From Nereocystis luetkeana (Eukaryota > Sar > Phaeophyceae > Laminariales > Laminariaceae), in the NCBI GenBank assembly GCA_031213475.1, contig JARUPZ010000025.1:9441544-9505543 (forward strand): a stretch of 64,000 nt of DNA, written 5' to 3'. The notes under the pieces are model-generated. The model was not told where the DNA came from. It was given only the letters and a program-made list of their open reading frames with translations, and made no database searches. The translations under genes were made by a program, and so were the position numbers. Within the stretch, counting starts at the first letter, position 1. The number at the start of each line of letters is the position of its first letter. Positions 20,893 to 30,580 of the stretch are shown here, one piece after another.

Positions 20893-23125
20893 GGGAATGC
20901 GGAGAGGGGGGGGAACAGGAGGGGTAGAAGGGAAACGGCAGCAGACGAAAGTAGGAAGGAGATGGCAGACAGGGCAGCAAGGCACCAGGCCGACTAGGAA
21001 GTAGAACATGGCCATACTACTAGGGCCACCAACTGGTGCAGCGGGTTCGAACGTGGTCTTCCCTTGTCATCTCTTTTTGTTTTGTGTTTTTCTTTCTTGC
21101 GCTGACTCTCCGTGATTTTCATTTCACTTTCTTTTTCTTTTCCTTGTCTGATTGTTAAGCCGTACTGAAAGAGCCGTGTGGCGTGGTTGGATGACGAACC
21201 TGCTCTGCTCGTTTCGTATTGTCTGACGCCAAGGGGCTGGGCACAGTTGACAAACGCAGGGCGGAGACGGCAGTCTGGGTAGCAAGGTACAAGGCTGATT
21301 AGCAGGGAGAACCTGGCTATACTACTCGTACCACTAACTGCTGCCGCCACCGGGAAGGTGCTTTGGGCTTTGGTCTGCCTGTTATTTCCCCTTTGTTATT
21401 TTTCCTTTGTTATTTTTTTCCTTGGTTCTTTGTCTTACTCTGTTTACAAGCAGGGGTGTTTTTTGTTATTTTTTTTCTTTTCCCAGCTCGTCATTTTTCA
21501 AGTGTTGGCCACCTCGCCTGCGGGGGGGGGGCACGACAGATTGTTTCTCCTAGTTTTTGCTTTCATTTTTTTTTTTTTCCCTTTCGATTTGTCTACTTTG
21601 TTTTCGTTTTCTCTTTGATTGTTTCTTTTCGTTTCACTTTTTTATAGATTGCGTGTGTCGTGCCTGTCGTATCTAGTATGATGACATGGCTTTGCATTGC
21701 CCACTGCAGTGCATACTGCACACCTGGCTATACTACTCGTACCACAAGCTGCTGCCGCCACCTGGAAGGTGCTTTGGGGTTTGGTCTGCCTGTTATTTCC
21801 CCTTTGTTATTTTCCCTTGTTACTTTTTTCCTTGGTTCTTTGTCTTACTCTGTTTACAAGCAGTGGTGTTTTTTTTTCTTATTTTATTTTACTTTTCTTT
21901 CTTTTCTCCAGCTCGTTCTTTTTCAAGTGTTGGCCACCTCGCCTGCGGTGGGGGGGCACGACATATTGTTTCTCTTAGATTGTGCTTTCATTTTTCTTCT
22001 TTTTCTTTTTCGATTTGTCTACCTTGTTTTTGTTTTCTCTTTGATTGTTTCTTTTCGTTTCACTATTTCAAAGATTGCGTATGTCGTGCCTGTCGTATCT
22101 AGTAGGATGACAGGGTCAACGGAAGTTGCCCCCTTGGTGTTTGGAGTTGAGACCGCGTTGTGGTCCACTGCAGCAAAAAAGGTGGGGAAGTGGTACCGGG
22201 GGATCCTTGAAGCAGCCGAACGGTTCATGGTGAGGTGGCACGAGGCTGAGGCTGAGATGAGTAGACAGCGCCGCGCATCCGCCGTGGATGGTGCCCAAAG
22301 GAACGGGGGGGGAGGGGGCAACAGGAGAAGTGGCATAAAGCCCGACCGAGGGAATGCGGAGAGGGGGGGGAACAGGAGGGGTAGAAGGGAAACGGCGGTA
22401 GACGAAAGTAGGAAGGAGATGGCAGACAGGGTAGCAAGGCACCAAGTCGACTAGGAAGTAGAATATGACCATACTACTAGTGCTACCAACTGGTGTAGCT
22501 GACTCGAACGTGGTCTTCCCTTGTCTTCTCTTTTAGTTTAGTTTTTTTTTCTTTCTTGCGCTGACTCTCCGTGATTTTCATTTCATTTTTTCTCTTCCTC
22601 TTCCTTTTCTGATTGATAAGCCGTACTCAAGGAGCCGTGTGGCGTGGTTGGAAGACGAACCTGCTCTGCTCGGCTCGTATTGTCTGACGCCAAGGGGCTG
22701 GGCATAGTTGACGAACGCAGGGCGGAGACGGCAGTCTGGGTAGCAAGGTACCAGGCGGATTAGCAGGGAGAACCTGGCTATACTACTCGTACCACAAGCT
22801 GCTGCCGCCACCTGGAAGGTGCTTTGGGCTTTGGTCTGCCTGTTATTTCCCCTTTGTTATTTTTCCTTGTTACTTTCTCCTTGGTTCTTTGTCTTACTCT
22901 GTTCACAAGCAGAGGTGTTTTTTGTTATTTCTTCTTTTTTCCAGCTCGTTCTTTTTCAAGTGTTGGCCACCTCTCCTGCGGGGGGGGGGGCACGACAGAT
23001 TGTTTCTCTTAGATTTTGCTTTCATTTTTCTTCTTTTTCTTTTTCGATTTGTCTACCTTGTTTTTGTTTTCTCTTTGATTGTTTCTTTTCGTTTCACTAT
23101 TTCATAGATTGCGTATGTCGTGCCT
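20893..23125 (+). repeat. LINE C 3' UTR with tandem duplications
   Basis: The LINE 3' UTR (20893-21725) is followed by a partial second copy starting again at CTGGCTATACTACTCGTACC (21725-22108). A third block then restarts inside the coding part at GGGTCAACGGAAGTTGCCCC (22112) and repeats the protein tail and whole 3' UTR to 23125. The UTR contains T-rich stretches, TTTTTCAAGTGTTGGCCACC and G runs of 7-10. The duplications look like unequal exchange or template switching rather than separate insertions, since breakpoints fall at internal sites. Confidence 0.75.
22113..22454 (+). pseudogene. LINE RT C-terminal tail, duplicated fragment
   Basis: The frame repeats the last ~110 residues of the LINE protein (VAPLVFGVETALWST ... 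WHEAEAEMSRQRRAS, then a Gly/Arg-rich tail) found at 20660-20892. It is open to its own stop but begins mid-protein, joined to T-rich UTR sequence. Confidence 0.8.
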
Positions 23126-23470
23126 GTCGTATCTCTCTCTCTCATCCCATTCATTATCTTCGCACATCTTCTTCTCTCTCTCCTTCCAACTCGTAACTCA
23201 GATCCGGGGTCACATAGCAGGCTCTTCTCCCCCCTTCCCGCTACGGTACGTGCCTTCATTTTTATCGCGAGAAGATTTCAGCCTTTTTCTTCCCTCGTCG
23301 ACTCGCATCGAATTGTGCCTACCCACGCTGCAAGGCGCTCTCAACAATTGAATCCCTTTTTTTTATTTTTGCAAATAAAGTCAAAGTCCGACCCTCCTGG
23401 GGCTCGAACCCAGGACTCAAACAAGTAGAATTCGAGGTTAACCACTTGAACCACCGGGGCGACCGGCTCT
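23126..23470 (-). mobile_element. SINE1 copy b, tRNA-derived
   Basis: Same element as 17275-17615. On the minus strand it has the A box TGGTTCAAGTGG, the B box GGGTTCGAGCCC, the body, and a GAGAGAGA end at 23126-23140. It splits the LINE 3' UTR between CGTATCT and CTAGTA, so it inserted after the LINE. Confidence 0.8.
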
Positions 23471-23674
23471 AGTACCTGGTTTGATGACATGGCTTTGCAT
23501 TACCCACTGTAGTGCACACTGCACACGTGGCAACGTAGTATCTCTGTGGCGTAGCTTTGTGACCACAGAACTTGTATCTCTTCTAGGATTGAAGAATCGG
23601 CACGGACACTGGTTGTGCTGGATGTCGACGGGTAGAAAGAACGGTTTAATGTGAAGAACACACACACACACACC
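23471..23674 (+). mobile_element. LINE C 3' end with AC tail
   Basis: The last 200 bp of the LINE, ending in an AC run of about eight units. A CCTGGT insertion follows CTAGTA at 23474, relative to other copies (see findings). Confidence 0.75.
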
Positions 23675-23900
23675 CAGCTTCATCAGTACACCCAGTGTCC
23701 GTCTTGATTCCTTATCCCAGAGAGATACTGATGCTTCTGTGGTCATAAACGTTGGCAGAGGAAGACCAAAAAATAATCGCAAACTCAGGTGTCAAACAAG
23801 TGAAATGCCAGCGTACCGGGTGAGAGAACACAACAGCACAAGCGAGACCAGAAAAATATGAACAAATAGATCACAAAACCAAAACGAAAATCTGAAATGA
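23675..23900 (-). repeat. Family G copy, tail to tail with LINE C
   Basis: Inverted copy of 17050-17260 plus 17655-17700. It begins at the AC run with CCCAGCTTCATCAGTACACCC. The abutting AC tails of two elements in opposite orientation suggest insertion into, or recombination at, the AC run. Confidence 0.6.
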
Positions 23901-24209
23901 AACTTCATGCAAACGAAGGAAGGACTTCAGAAAGGCTGCTATTAATGGACGGAAAGCACACGTACTCAATGAGGACAGATATCTGCTGCGAGGATGAAAC
24001 AACACAAAGGAGAGGGAGATAAAGGCAAAAGTCTGTAAGAGTAGTCGAACCGATATACCCGTCCACCCGATCTATCACTTCGTTTCTGCGTTCGTCGACA
24101 GCTGTATCAGTACGGCCTCCCCTGCCCCTGCCCCCCCTCGCCTTCTCTAAGCTTCAAACCAGCAGTTGACTTTTAATCTTTGCAATGACGGATTAACCGT
24201 GTCACGATA

Positions 24210-24350
24210 TCGTGCGACTCATTATTGTTTCTCTTTCGATTTGTCTTCTTTGTTTTCGTTTTGTCTTGTTTTATTTCGTCTCTCTTTATAGAACGTGTAT
24301 GTCGTGCCTGTCGTATCGAGTATTATGATGAAATTGGCATTGCATTGCCC
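24210..24350 (+). repeat. LINE 3' UTR fragment
   Basis: TTGTTTCTCTTTCGATTTGTC, ACGTGTATGTCGTGCCTGTCG and GCATTGCATTGCCCAC match the LINE 3' UTR near 34020-34140. Confidence 0.65.
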
Positions 24351-24481
24351 ACCGTGCTTAGGGACCTTCTTAACCACAAACCTTTTTCATGACAATCGAA
24401 TGGGAAAAAAAGGATTTGATTTGAATAGAATTTAGTGAAAAAATTGCCTTCGGGTCCTATCGAGGAAAAACGTTTTTTTAA

Positions 24482-24861
24482 GGGCAAATACCAGAATCAG
24501 GTATACCTGATCCATTTGTGCCGGAATCAGTTACATACTAAAACCAAGTAAAAACGCCCGCCTCGAGCGGTGTTCGGTCCATGAAAAAATCCGGTAAAAA
24601 AGAATGCGTAAAACATAAAGCATGCCAAATGGCCTCCAAAATCTGCATTGTTTTGTTTGGTTTAGGGTGTACACTATGAATAGGCTTCGTTCGTTTCGCC
24701 ACGGCGGGGGCGCCAAGAGCATCTCGCGCACCCCCTGTTGACAGCTTTAAATCTTCTAGACCGTCCTCGCGAAACCGCCTGCAAGGCACGAAATTATCTT
24801 GTCCTACCAAACCTGAGACCACCTCGACATGGGGTGGTGCAGACAAAGACCATGGTGCTGT
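24482..24861 (-). repeat. Dispersed repeat family F, uninterrupted copy
   Basis: It matches, in inverted order, 43853-44010 joined to 40403-40700, so it represents the empty site of the insertion at 40701-43852. Both copies can be read as protein on the same strand through NFVPxRRFREDxLE and STGG, which hints at an old coding element. It contains a perfect CAGGTATACCTG palindrome at about 24499. Confidence 0.7.
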
Positions 24862-24894
24862 ATCGACTGATGTGGCCATAAAAAACAACACACA

Positions 24895-24985
24895 GAGTGT
24901 GTGTGTTCTTCGCATTAAACCGTTCTTTCTACCCGTCGACATCCAGCACAACCAGTGTCCGTGCCGATTCCACATCAAAACAACT
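24895..24985 (-). mobile_element. LINE 3' tail only (inverted)
   Basis: The minus strand reads GGAATCGGCACGGACACTGG then GATGTCGACGGGTAGAAAG, ending in ACACACAC at about 24900. Confidence 0.75.
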
Positions 24986-25191
24986 ATTAAATAACTGAAA
25001 CGCATACCCCAAAGAAGAAAAAGTGAAACTAGCGTACGTATGCATGCATGTGTAAATACGTACTTTTACGTACTACGACGTACGAGTACAGAGTGTATAC
25101 GTTAATACTGAAGAATTTCAACCGAGGGAGGGCAAACACATACGCCGAGAAAAAACAGTGAACGTATGGCCTCTCTGATTGGTTTAACGTT

Positions 25192-25380
25192 GGCCAAAAT
25201 CAGTTGAAAGCTAGACAGAGTAGAAAAAAACAGGTATACCTTGGCATTTTCGAGCCAAAATCAGTTACAATGCCAGCTTGGCCAATAGCAGGGCTCCTGG
25301 GGTGTGTTTTGTACCAGGTATTTGTTTTTAGACTGTAACTGATTTTGTCCGAAAAGTGGCCAGGTATACCTGATTTTGGC
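25192..25380. mobile_element. Short inverted-repeat element (MITE-like)
   Basis: The ends are GGCCAAAATCAG and CTGATTTTGGC. Two further inner inverted words (CAAAATCAGTTAC and GTAACTGATTTTG) sit at 25257 and 25334. Three copies of the CCAGGTA / CAGGTATACC motif lie inside. It has no coding capacity. Related words occur in family F (24490 and 43960-44000). Confidence 0.55.
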
Positions 25381-25399
25381 AAAAACCTTTTTTTTTAAG

Positions 25400-25652
25400 A
25401 CCGAATAACGCACGAGGGTCAACGAACACCAGAAGACAACCAACGAGGCGAGCGACGGCCCGCGTCCCCCCCGGGGCGCCGCGGGCAGCGGCTGGTTGTT
25501 TCTGCTGGCACCGCCGAAGAGGCTATCGTTCTTGGGATGTCTTGGGTGGCTGGCGCAGCCCCGAAGCCCCACGCAGGCAGCAGCGACGGTGATACAGTGA
25601 TCGCACTTCTGAGCGAAGTCGTGACCTGGTCGGTGCTCGTGTGGTTCGCGAG
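25400..25652 (+). CDS. Candidate internal exon, unknown protein
   Basis: An open stretch of 84 codons lies between a TTTTTTTTTAAG acceptor and a GAG|GTAAGG donor. It reads AGTAEEAIVLGMSWVAGAAP and ends VVTWSVLVWFAR, a hydrophobic end that could be a membrane segment. A competing 157-codon frame on the minus strand (25892-25419) overlaps it, so strand is not settled. The high GC of this stretch makes chance open frames likely. Confidence 0.3.
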
Positions 25653-26080
25653 GTAAGGAGGGACGGAAAGCTGGGTTTGCGACGACCCTGTATTTTTTCG
25701 AGGTGCCGCGGATAGTCTACTCTGTGCTAGGGGCCGTCGGACCTCGCGCTGCGGCTGCTCCGGTGGCCCTGTCTGGATCTCACCTGTGAAGCAGTCGACG
25801 ACACGGCTCAAGTTTGCGTGGTTTGCTTCGGTTTTTGGAACATGCCCCTTCGAGTTGGACAATTTCCCCAATTTGAATAACACGAAGAGCAAAAGAAGTA
25901 CCTATCCCTACGTCCCAAAATACTTCTTGTCGAATTCGTTTTTTTCGTTTATTTTCGAATCGAACATCAAAATGACTGATGGGTGGGGTTCACTTTTCGA
26001 CCAATCAGACGCAAATCAAATCGAACGGAAAAAAGTTTGGCGGAGTATCATAAAACATACTCGTAGTTGTGGGCCCTTTT

Positions 26081-26270
26081 ACTGCATACCAGGTACTACG
26101 TGGCAACGCAGTCCCAGGTATCTCGAACTGTGGCGTAGCTTTATGGTCACAAAACTTGTACTGTTGTATCTCTTCTATAAATGGGGATGAAGAATCGGCA
26201 CGGACACTGGTTGTGCTGGATGTCGACGGGTAGAAATAACGGTTAAATGTGAAGAACACGCACACATTGC
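26081..26270 (+). mobile_element. LINE 3' tail with two motif insertions
   Basis: The last ~190 bp of the LINE (GTGGCGTAGCTTTATGGTCA, GAAGAATCGGCACGGACACT) ending in an AC run. It differs from sister copies by TACCAGGTA at 26087 and a TCCCAGGTA insertion at 26112. Confidence 0.7.
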
Positions 26271-26659
26271 GCTCTCCTCTCCGCGAGTGATAGCTATTAA
26301 TATATTAGCGCGCGTACTGTACTTGTATAGGCTCGGAGTGTTCGTTCTTATTGTGGACCGAAATGTAAATGTTCCTCGGAAAAACCGTCCTCATGACCCT
26401 CGTAGCATCAAGCGGAGTGGCGGAACGTTACCATATACCAGGTATATATATACGTATTTGCCCTACACCGATTCAGCCCGCCCCAGTCTGGACCTTGGGT
26501 GGGCCGATGAAGCCCGCCAACACCTGTAACGGTGTAGCGGCCACCGCCCGGGCGTCGGCCCTCCAACATCGGGCTGGATAGAGAGGGGGCTCTGCTCGGT
26601 CTGGCTGGATAACCTGTCACTTGAAGGATCGCGTGGGGTGGTGGTGACATCTTATAGTT

Positions 26660-26755
26660 TTAACCCTTTTAGGACGCACTCCCGTTTTGGGGACAAATTA
26701 CTTACTATTTGAGCGGTCTGTCCCCAAAACGGGACTGCGGTTCTAAAGGGGTTAA
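26660..26755. mobile_element. piggyBac-like MITE flanked by TTAA
   Basis: A 96-bp hairpin: TTAACCCTTTTAGGACGCAC on the left, and TTAACCCCTTTAGAACCGCA as reverse complement of the right, with arms continuing through GTCCCGTTTTGGGGACA. TTAA ends and a CCCTTT start are the piggyBac signature. A second copy is at 43375-43471. Half copies with the same words lie near 30722-30765 and 58199-58235. Confidence 0.75.
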
Positions 26756-27640
26756 CCCCAACCACAAGCAGTTCATCTCTACAACGACGATGTGAAGGAA
26801 AAGCGTGGCAGGGGCCTTCAAGGGGTTAACGTCCTATCTGCATGGAGCTCTTGCGCTGGCGGTTCTTCAACTTCAGTTGTGTCCCAAGAGCGGTTTTAGG
26901 ATGCTATTTCTCTTTTAAGCGATGAGCGTCATCGCGGAAAGCTCGTACTGTATGGTGGCTGGGTGCGTGGGTTGGTGCGTCGGTTGGATAATTCACGACG
27001 GTCACGAATACTACCTACCATCAACACTCGATTGTTAAGCGATGCGCGTCAATGCGAAAACATTGTACGGGGCGTGGGGGGGGGGGTACGGCAAATAACG
27101 TATTTCAATTTACGAAGCTGGCCACGAAGTGAGTAAAAAAGCAAGTATAACAACGCGTTGAGTGGAAAAACAAATAACCTACCACACCAAGTGAAACCGA
27201 ACAACCAAACACAACACACATCTACAACAACACCAAGTTCAAACGAAAAAACTGAATGTATGTACTCGTACACACTTTTTCTTGCGGTGCTAGCCGTAAC
27301 ACGATATTGTTCTTGGGGAAACAGCGGTATCTAAACAAGATGCATGTTTTCCGTGTTTAACCGGCAACATTTGGCTCAGAGTTTGTGTGACATACGTACA
27401 TACACCCAGATGTTATCATCAGTAGAGTCATCAAACGTATCACATCCAAGGAGAAGACAAAACCACGGTACGGCGTACGTCGAACGGCATGGATGTACCG
27501 TATGTACCTCCCATGTGTACTACTACATTAAGTTTGTGTTAGATTGGAGATAATCTTACACTTTCCTACAAGGTATCACGGTGAATGATACCTGGCGAGC
27601 GGACGGGCGGCTCGAGCACTGACTACCACCAAGATCAGTC
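26756..27640. other. Unassigned spacer
   Basis: No gene recognised. It contains a G run (27073-27087) and two similar blocks, TAAGCGATGAGCGTCATCGCGGAAA (26922) and TAAGCGATGCGCGTCAATGCGAAAA (27035), probably a small diverged duplication. Confidence 0.4.
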
Positions 27641-27835
27641 AGCATCACAAATAGGACCATTCGAGGTCTACCCTTCGATCCGTCCGTCCTACCAGATGTG
27701 GGCGGCAGACTGTGTTCCTAAGCATGGCATAGACCACTCCTGGTGTACTCTTGCTTGAGTTGAGGATGGCCCGGCAGTAGTAGTCGTGTTTTTGTTCTCG
27801 TCCGACAACAAGAACACAAGAAGCGCACCCCACCA

Positions 27836-27903
27836 TACCACCACCACTACCACCACCGCCACTACAGGTACGTCGACCGCCACCACCACCACCACCACTA
27901 CCA
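27836..27903 (+). repeat. CCA microsatellite
   Basis: CACCAC-rich tract with interruptions. It produces Pro/His/Thr or Gly/Val-rich frames that are not genes. A GGT counterpart lies at 27950-27975. Confidence 0.85.
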
Positions 27904-28005
27904 TAGCTTTGGCTTCTGAGCTTCTCGAGGTTGTTGCTGGCGGTGGGTGGTTGTGGTGGTGGTGGTGGTGCGGTGGTGGCTTTCGCCAACTGATCTACTT
28001 CTACA

Positions 28006-28350
28006 ATGGGAAAACAGTCAGTAATATTGAACGATATATTGATGCTGTACTATGCTGCCCTGCTACAAGGCGCTCCTGTTTACAGCAATCACGACCGGAC
28101 TCGTCAGGTGAACACCAACCGTTATGGTCATGCGTTGTGGAACTGTTGTGCTCTGCAACGCTTGTGTTCCCGGTGGCATGTAGTGCGTGCCCACCGCCAG
28201 AGAACTAGAGAACCTACCACGACCAAGCTCAAGAAACTAACACGGATTAACATGCGACCACAGGAGGATGGCTCCCACAAAGGAGGCGTTTCCATAGCCT
28301 CCGTCGGCGTCGAAATCGGCGGTGATTCGGTCACGCAAACCCAAGCTTAA
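28006..28350 (+). CDS. Possible small protein, unknown
   Basis: A 114-codon frame from ATG to TAA reads MGKQSVILNDILMLYYAALL, a hydrophobic start, then a basic middle (RAHRQRTREPTTTKLKKL) and a Gly/Val-rich end. There is no domain match, no splice evidence and no conserved neighbour. It lies between a CCA tract and a decayed LINE, so it may be chance. Confidence 0.2.
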   Translation: MGKQSVILNDILMLYYAALLQGAPVYSNHDRTRQVNTNRYGHALWNCCALQRLCSRWHVVRAHRQRTREPTTTKLKKLTRINMRPQEDGSHKGGVSIASVGVEIGGDSVTQTQA

Positions 28351-28705
28351 TCCGCACACGAACGAACGACGAAATAATCAACAGGGGAAACAATAACCCT
28401 TAGGTAAAATACCTCACGGTCCGAGGGAAAGGCCTCCGAAGTTTCTTGCACCTACAAACAACTCTGCCCGCTAGACACGGACAGAGCGAGGACCTCGTTC
28501 GCTTTGCTCGGCCGGACTCCCTTGGGCTCCCAATTGCAAGAGCAACGCGAGAATATCACGTCAGAAGAGAAATATATGTGTGCAGTCTGGGGAATAGAGG
28601 GGCTGGCCACCGCGTGGGGACACATGCGCGACAGGAAAGACAGAGAGAGTTGGCTGGAACGGCTGCGCCTACTCAATGTTAACTTAGGATCGTACTGGAC
28701 TACGT

Positions 28706-29345
28706 TGCTGATTACCTTGTTCTTCGCTGCTGCGATGCACGCCGTTCCAGTGTGCTTCAGCGAGGACGGAGGTACACTAAGGGATTTGCTCCACATCGAG
28801 GAGGATGTGGTAGTCGGGAAACAGGTGACACTGATTTGTGTGCGAAGGGCAGCGTGGGGCATGTTGTCAGCCGATGAAGGGGTTGTTTGGACTTTGGTGG
28901 AAGGACTTGCAGAAACGATAACTGCCGCCCTGACAGTATTTTGAGCAGTAGGCCTCACGGTATTGAAACAGAACACGGCGACGATGTCGTTTCTAAACAT
29001 GGGACCAGGATCCACTGTTCCATCGCTCTTGATCGAAGCTGCTGACCAGAGGCGTACACAGACGACTTTGTTCCAACACCTCGGCGGTATTATCCGCGAA
29101 AACGCTGACCTCTGACTCGGAATCGAACGACGGATCCTTCTCATCATGCCGGCATTCCTCCGGCGGATCGGACCGGAACTGTACGATACAAATACGGCCC
29201 CGCCTAGTGTGAAAGCATGTTTAATGCTGATGTACTAAGGACCCCGTGTACGGGTAGTACGTGGACTCTCAGTCCTCAACACTCGCCAAGCTATGCTTTG
29301 GTGAGGCACCAAGTCCTCCCGCGAGTCATTGGCTCCCAGTGGGTA
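28706..29345 (+). pseudogene. LINE copy F, strongly decayed
   Basis: Similarity to the LINE RT runs from LFFAAAMHAVPV through LRDLL, RRAAWGML and IEAADQRRTQTT...HLGGII to RVIGSQ. The catalytic YADD is replaced by SADE (about 28868-28879), and stops and frameshifts follow. It is more diverged than copies A, C and G, so it is older or another subfamily. Confidence 0.75.
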
Positions 29346-29984
29346 TATCGAGCCGGCAATATCTGGTTATACCGGCTATTCTTTTCTGCGAAAAAAACAA
29401 TTGCATCGGTTGTCGCTTATTGAATTTTACTGTCCGGGGCACATATCTCGCTATGATTCTCCGAAAAAAAGAGTTGGCTGTGACTCTCGGCGTATTAACC
29501 AATATGTGCGAAAGTGCAGAACACAGGTCGGACCATTAATAATGGGCTCTTTGCAATGAAGTAGTAAGACTATACTCCCTGGGGTGGAATGTAGTAAAAT
29601 CGGCTCGATTGATAACATACCTTTAGAGATACGAGCAGCAGTCTCTGTACGAACAGCTGGGGGCGGCGATGCTCGGGGACCTATACGAAGCCAAACATAA
29701 AGGCCTCGGCGGAGAATCAACATGATTCAGCCTGAGAAAGCGTGAAACGAGAGATTCCGTCAGGCCCGGTCGTGCGTCGGTGGGTTTCCAGCGAGACTTA
29801 CCCACAGCCCCACGATACCGTGCTACTCGACGAAAGGTGATCGCATCACGAGATCTTCGTGGCCACAGCAGGATATCTCATAGATGACTAACGAAGGGGC
29901 CGTTTGCCAATCGGAGCGCCGTCGCCCCAGTAGTCATTGAATTGCCTGGGTAGAGGGGGCGCAACTCCTTCACCCATATGGTGT
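29346..29984. other. Unassigned spacer
   Basis: No gene or repeat recognised between the LINE relic and the SINE. Confidence 0.4.
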
Positions 29985-30580
29985 CGGGGTCTGACGTGCC
30001 CGAGTGGTTAAGGGAATGGGTTGGAAGAGTATTGTTATTTCACGCGCAGGTTCGAGTCCTGCCGACGACGGAGGATGTGAAGATACGGCCGAGGTAAGGG
30101 TAAGGGTAAGGGGCGCAGGTGTATCTGGCTGCTGGGAAGCAGCGCTCCGCTACTTCTCATATAGATATTATTTGTTGATGGCTAGAGCTGAGGAGGTGCT
30201 CTGGTAGAGAAGTGAGAGGTAGGGGGGTGAGACTCGACGCTCAGATATATTCGTCCCACCCCAAGCCACAAACTCTCCTAAATTCCTCTTATCTAAATTA
30301 CTCTTAAATGACTTTCCTATGGCTACCGATCGTTCTTCAGCGAATAGAAGAACTTCTCACTTTATGGTCCCTATCTGCGTTAAGGACCATTCCTCTTGTC
30401 TAACGGGCTATCTACCCTAGAGAACATTCCTGAAAAAACGTTACTCTCAACTAACGGAATGTCCGCTGGGTTAATCCATTCTTTGGCATATTATCATATT
30501 CCTCAGTCTGCGAAACTGCAGACTATATTATCTATATCTATCTATAGCCCATGAGTACTCCACTCATATCACAATACACT
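29985..30580 (+). mobile_element. SINE2 copy a with tRNA-Ser-like head
   Basis: The head (29985-30070) has CGAGTGGTTAAGG (A box) and GCGCAGGTTCGAGTCCTGCC (T-arm with B box) followed by GACGACG, as in eukaryotic tRNA-Ser. The 5' acceptor and anticodon arms have decayed, so it is not a working tRNA. The body holds three GTAAGG units (30095-30113) and continues for ~500 bp. An inverted copy lies at 58760-59270. It is long for a SINE. Confidence 0.75.

Noticed and set aside
27645-27989. Pro- and Gly-rich frames on both strands
   Set aside because: Produced by the CCA/GGT microsatellite.
30095-30113. Possible telomere-like repeat
   Set aside because: The unit is GTAAGG (TAAGGG), not TTAGGG or TTTAGGG in any rotation, and only three units occur inside a SINE.
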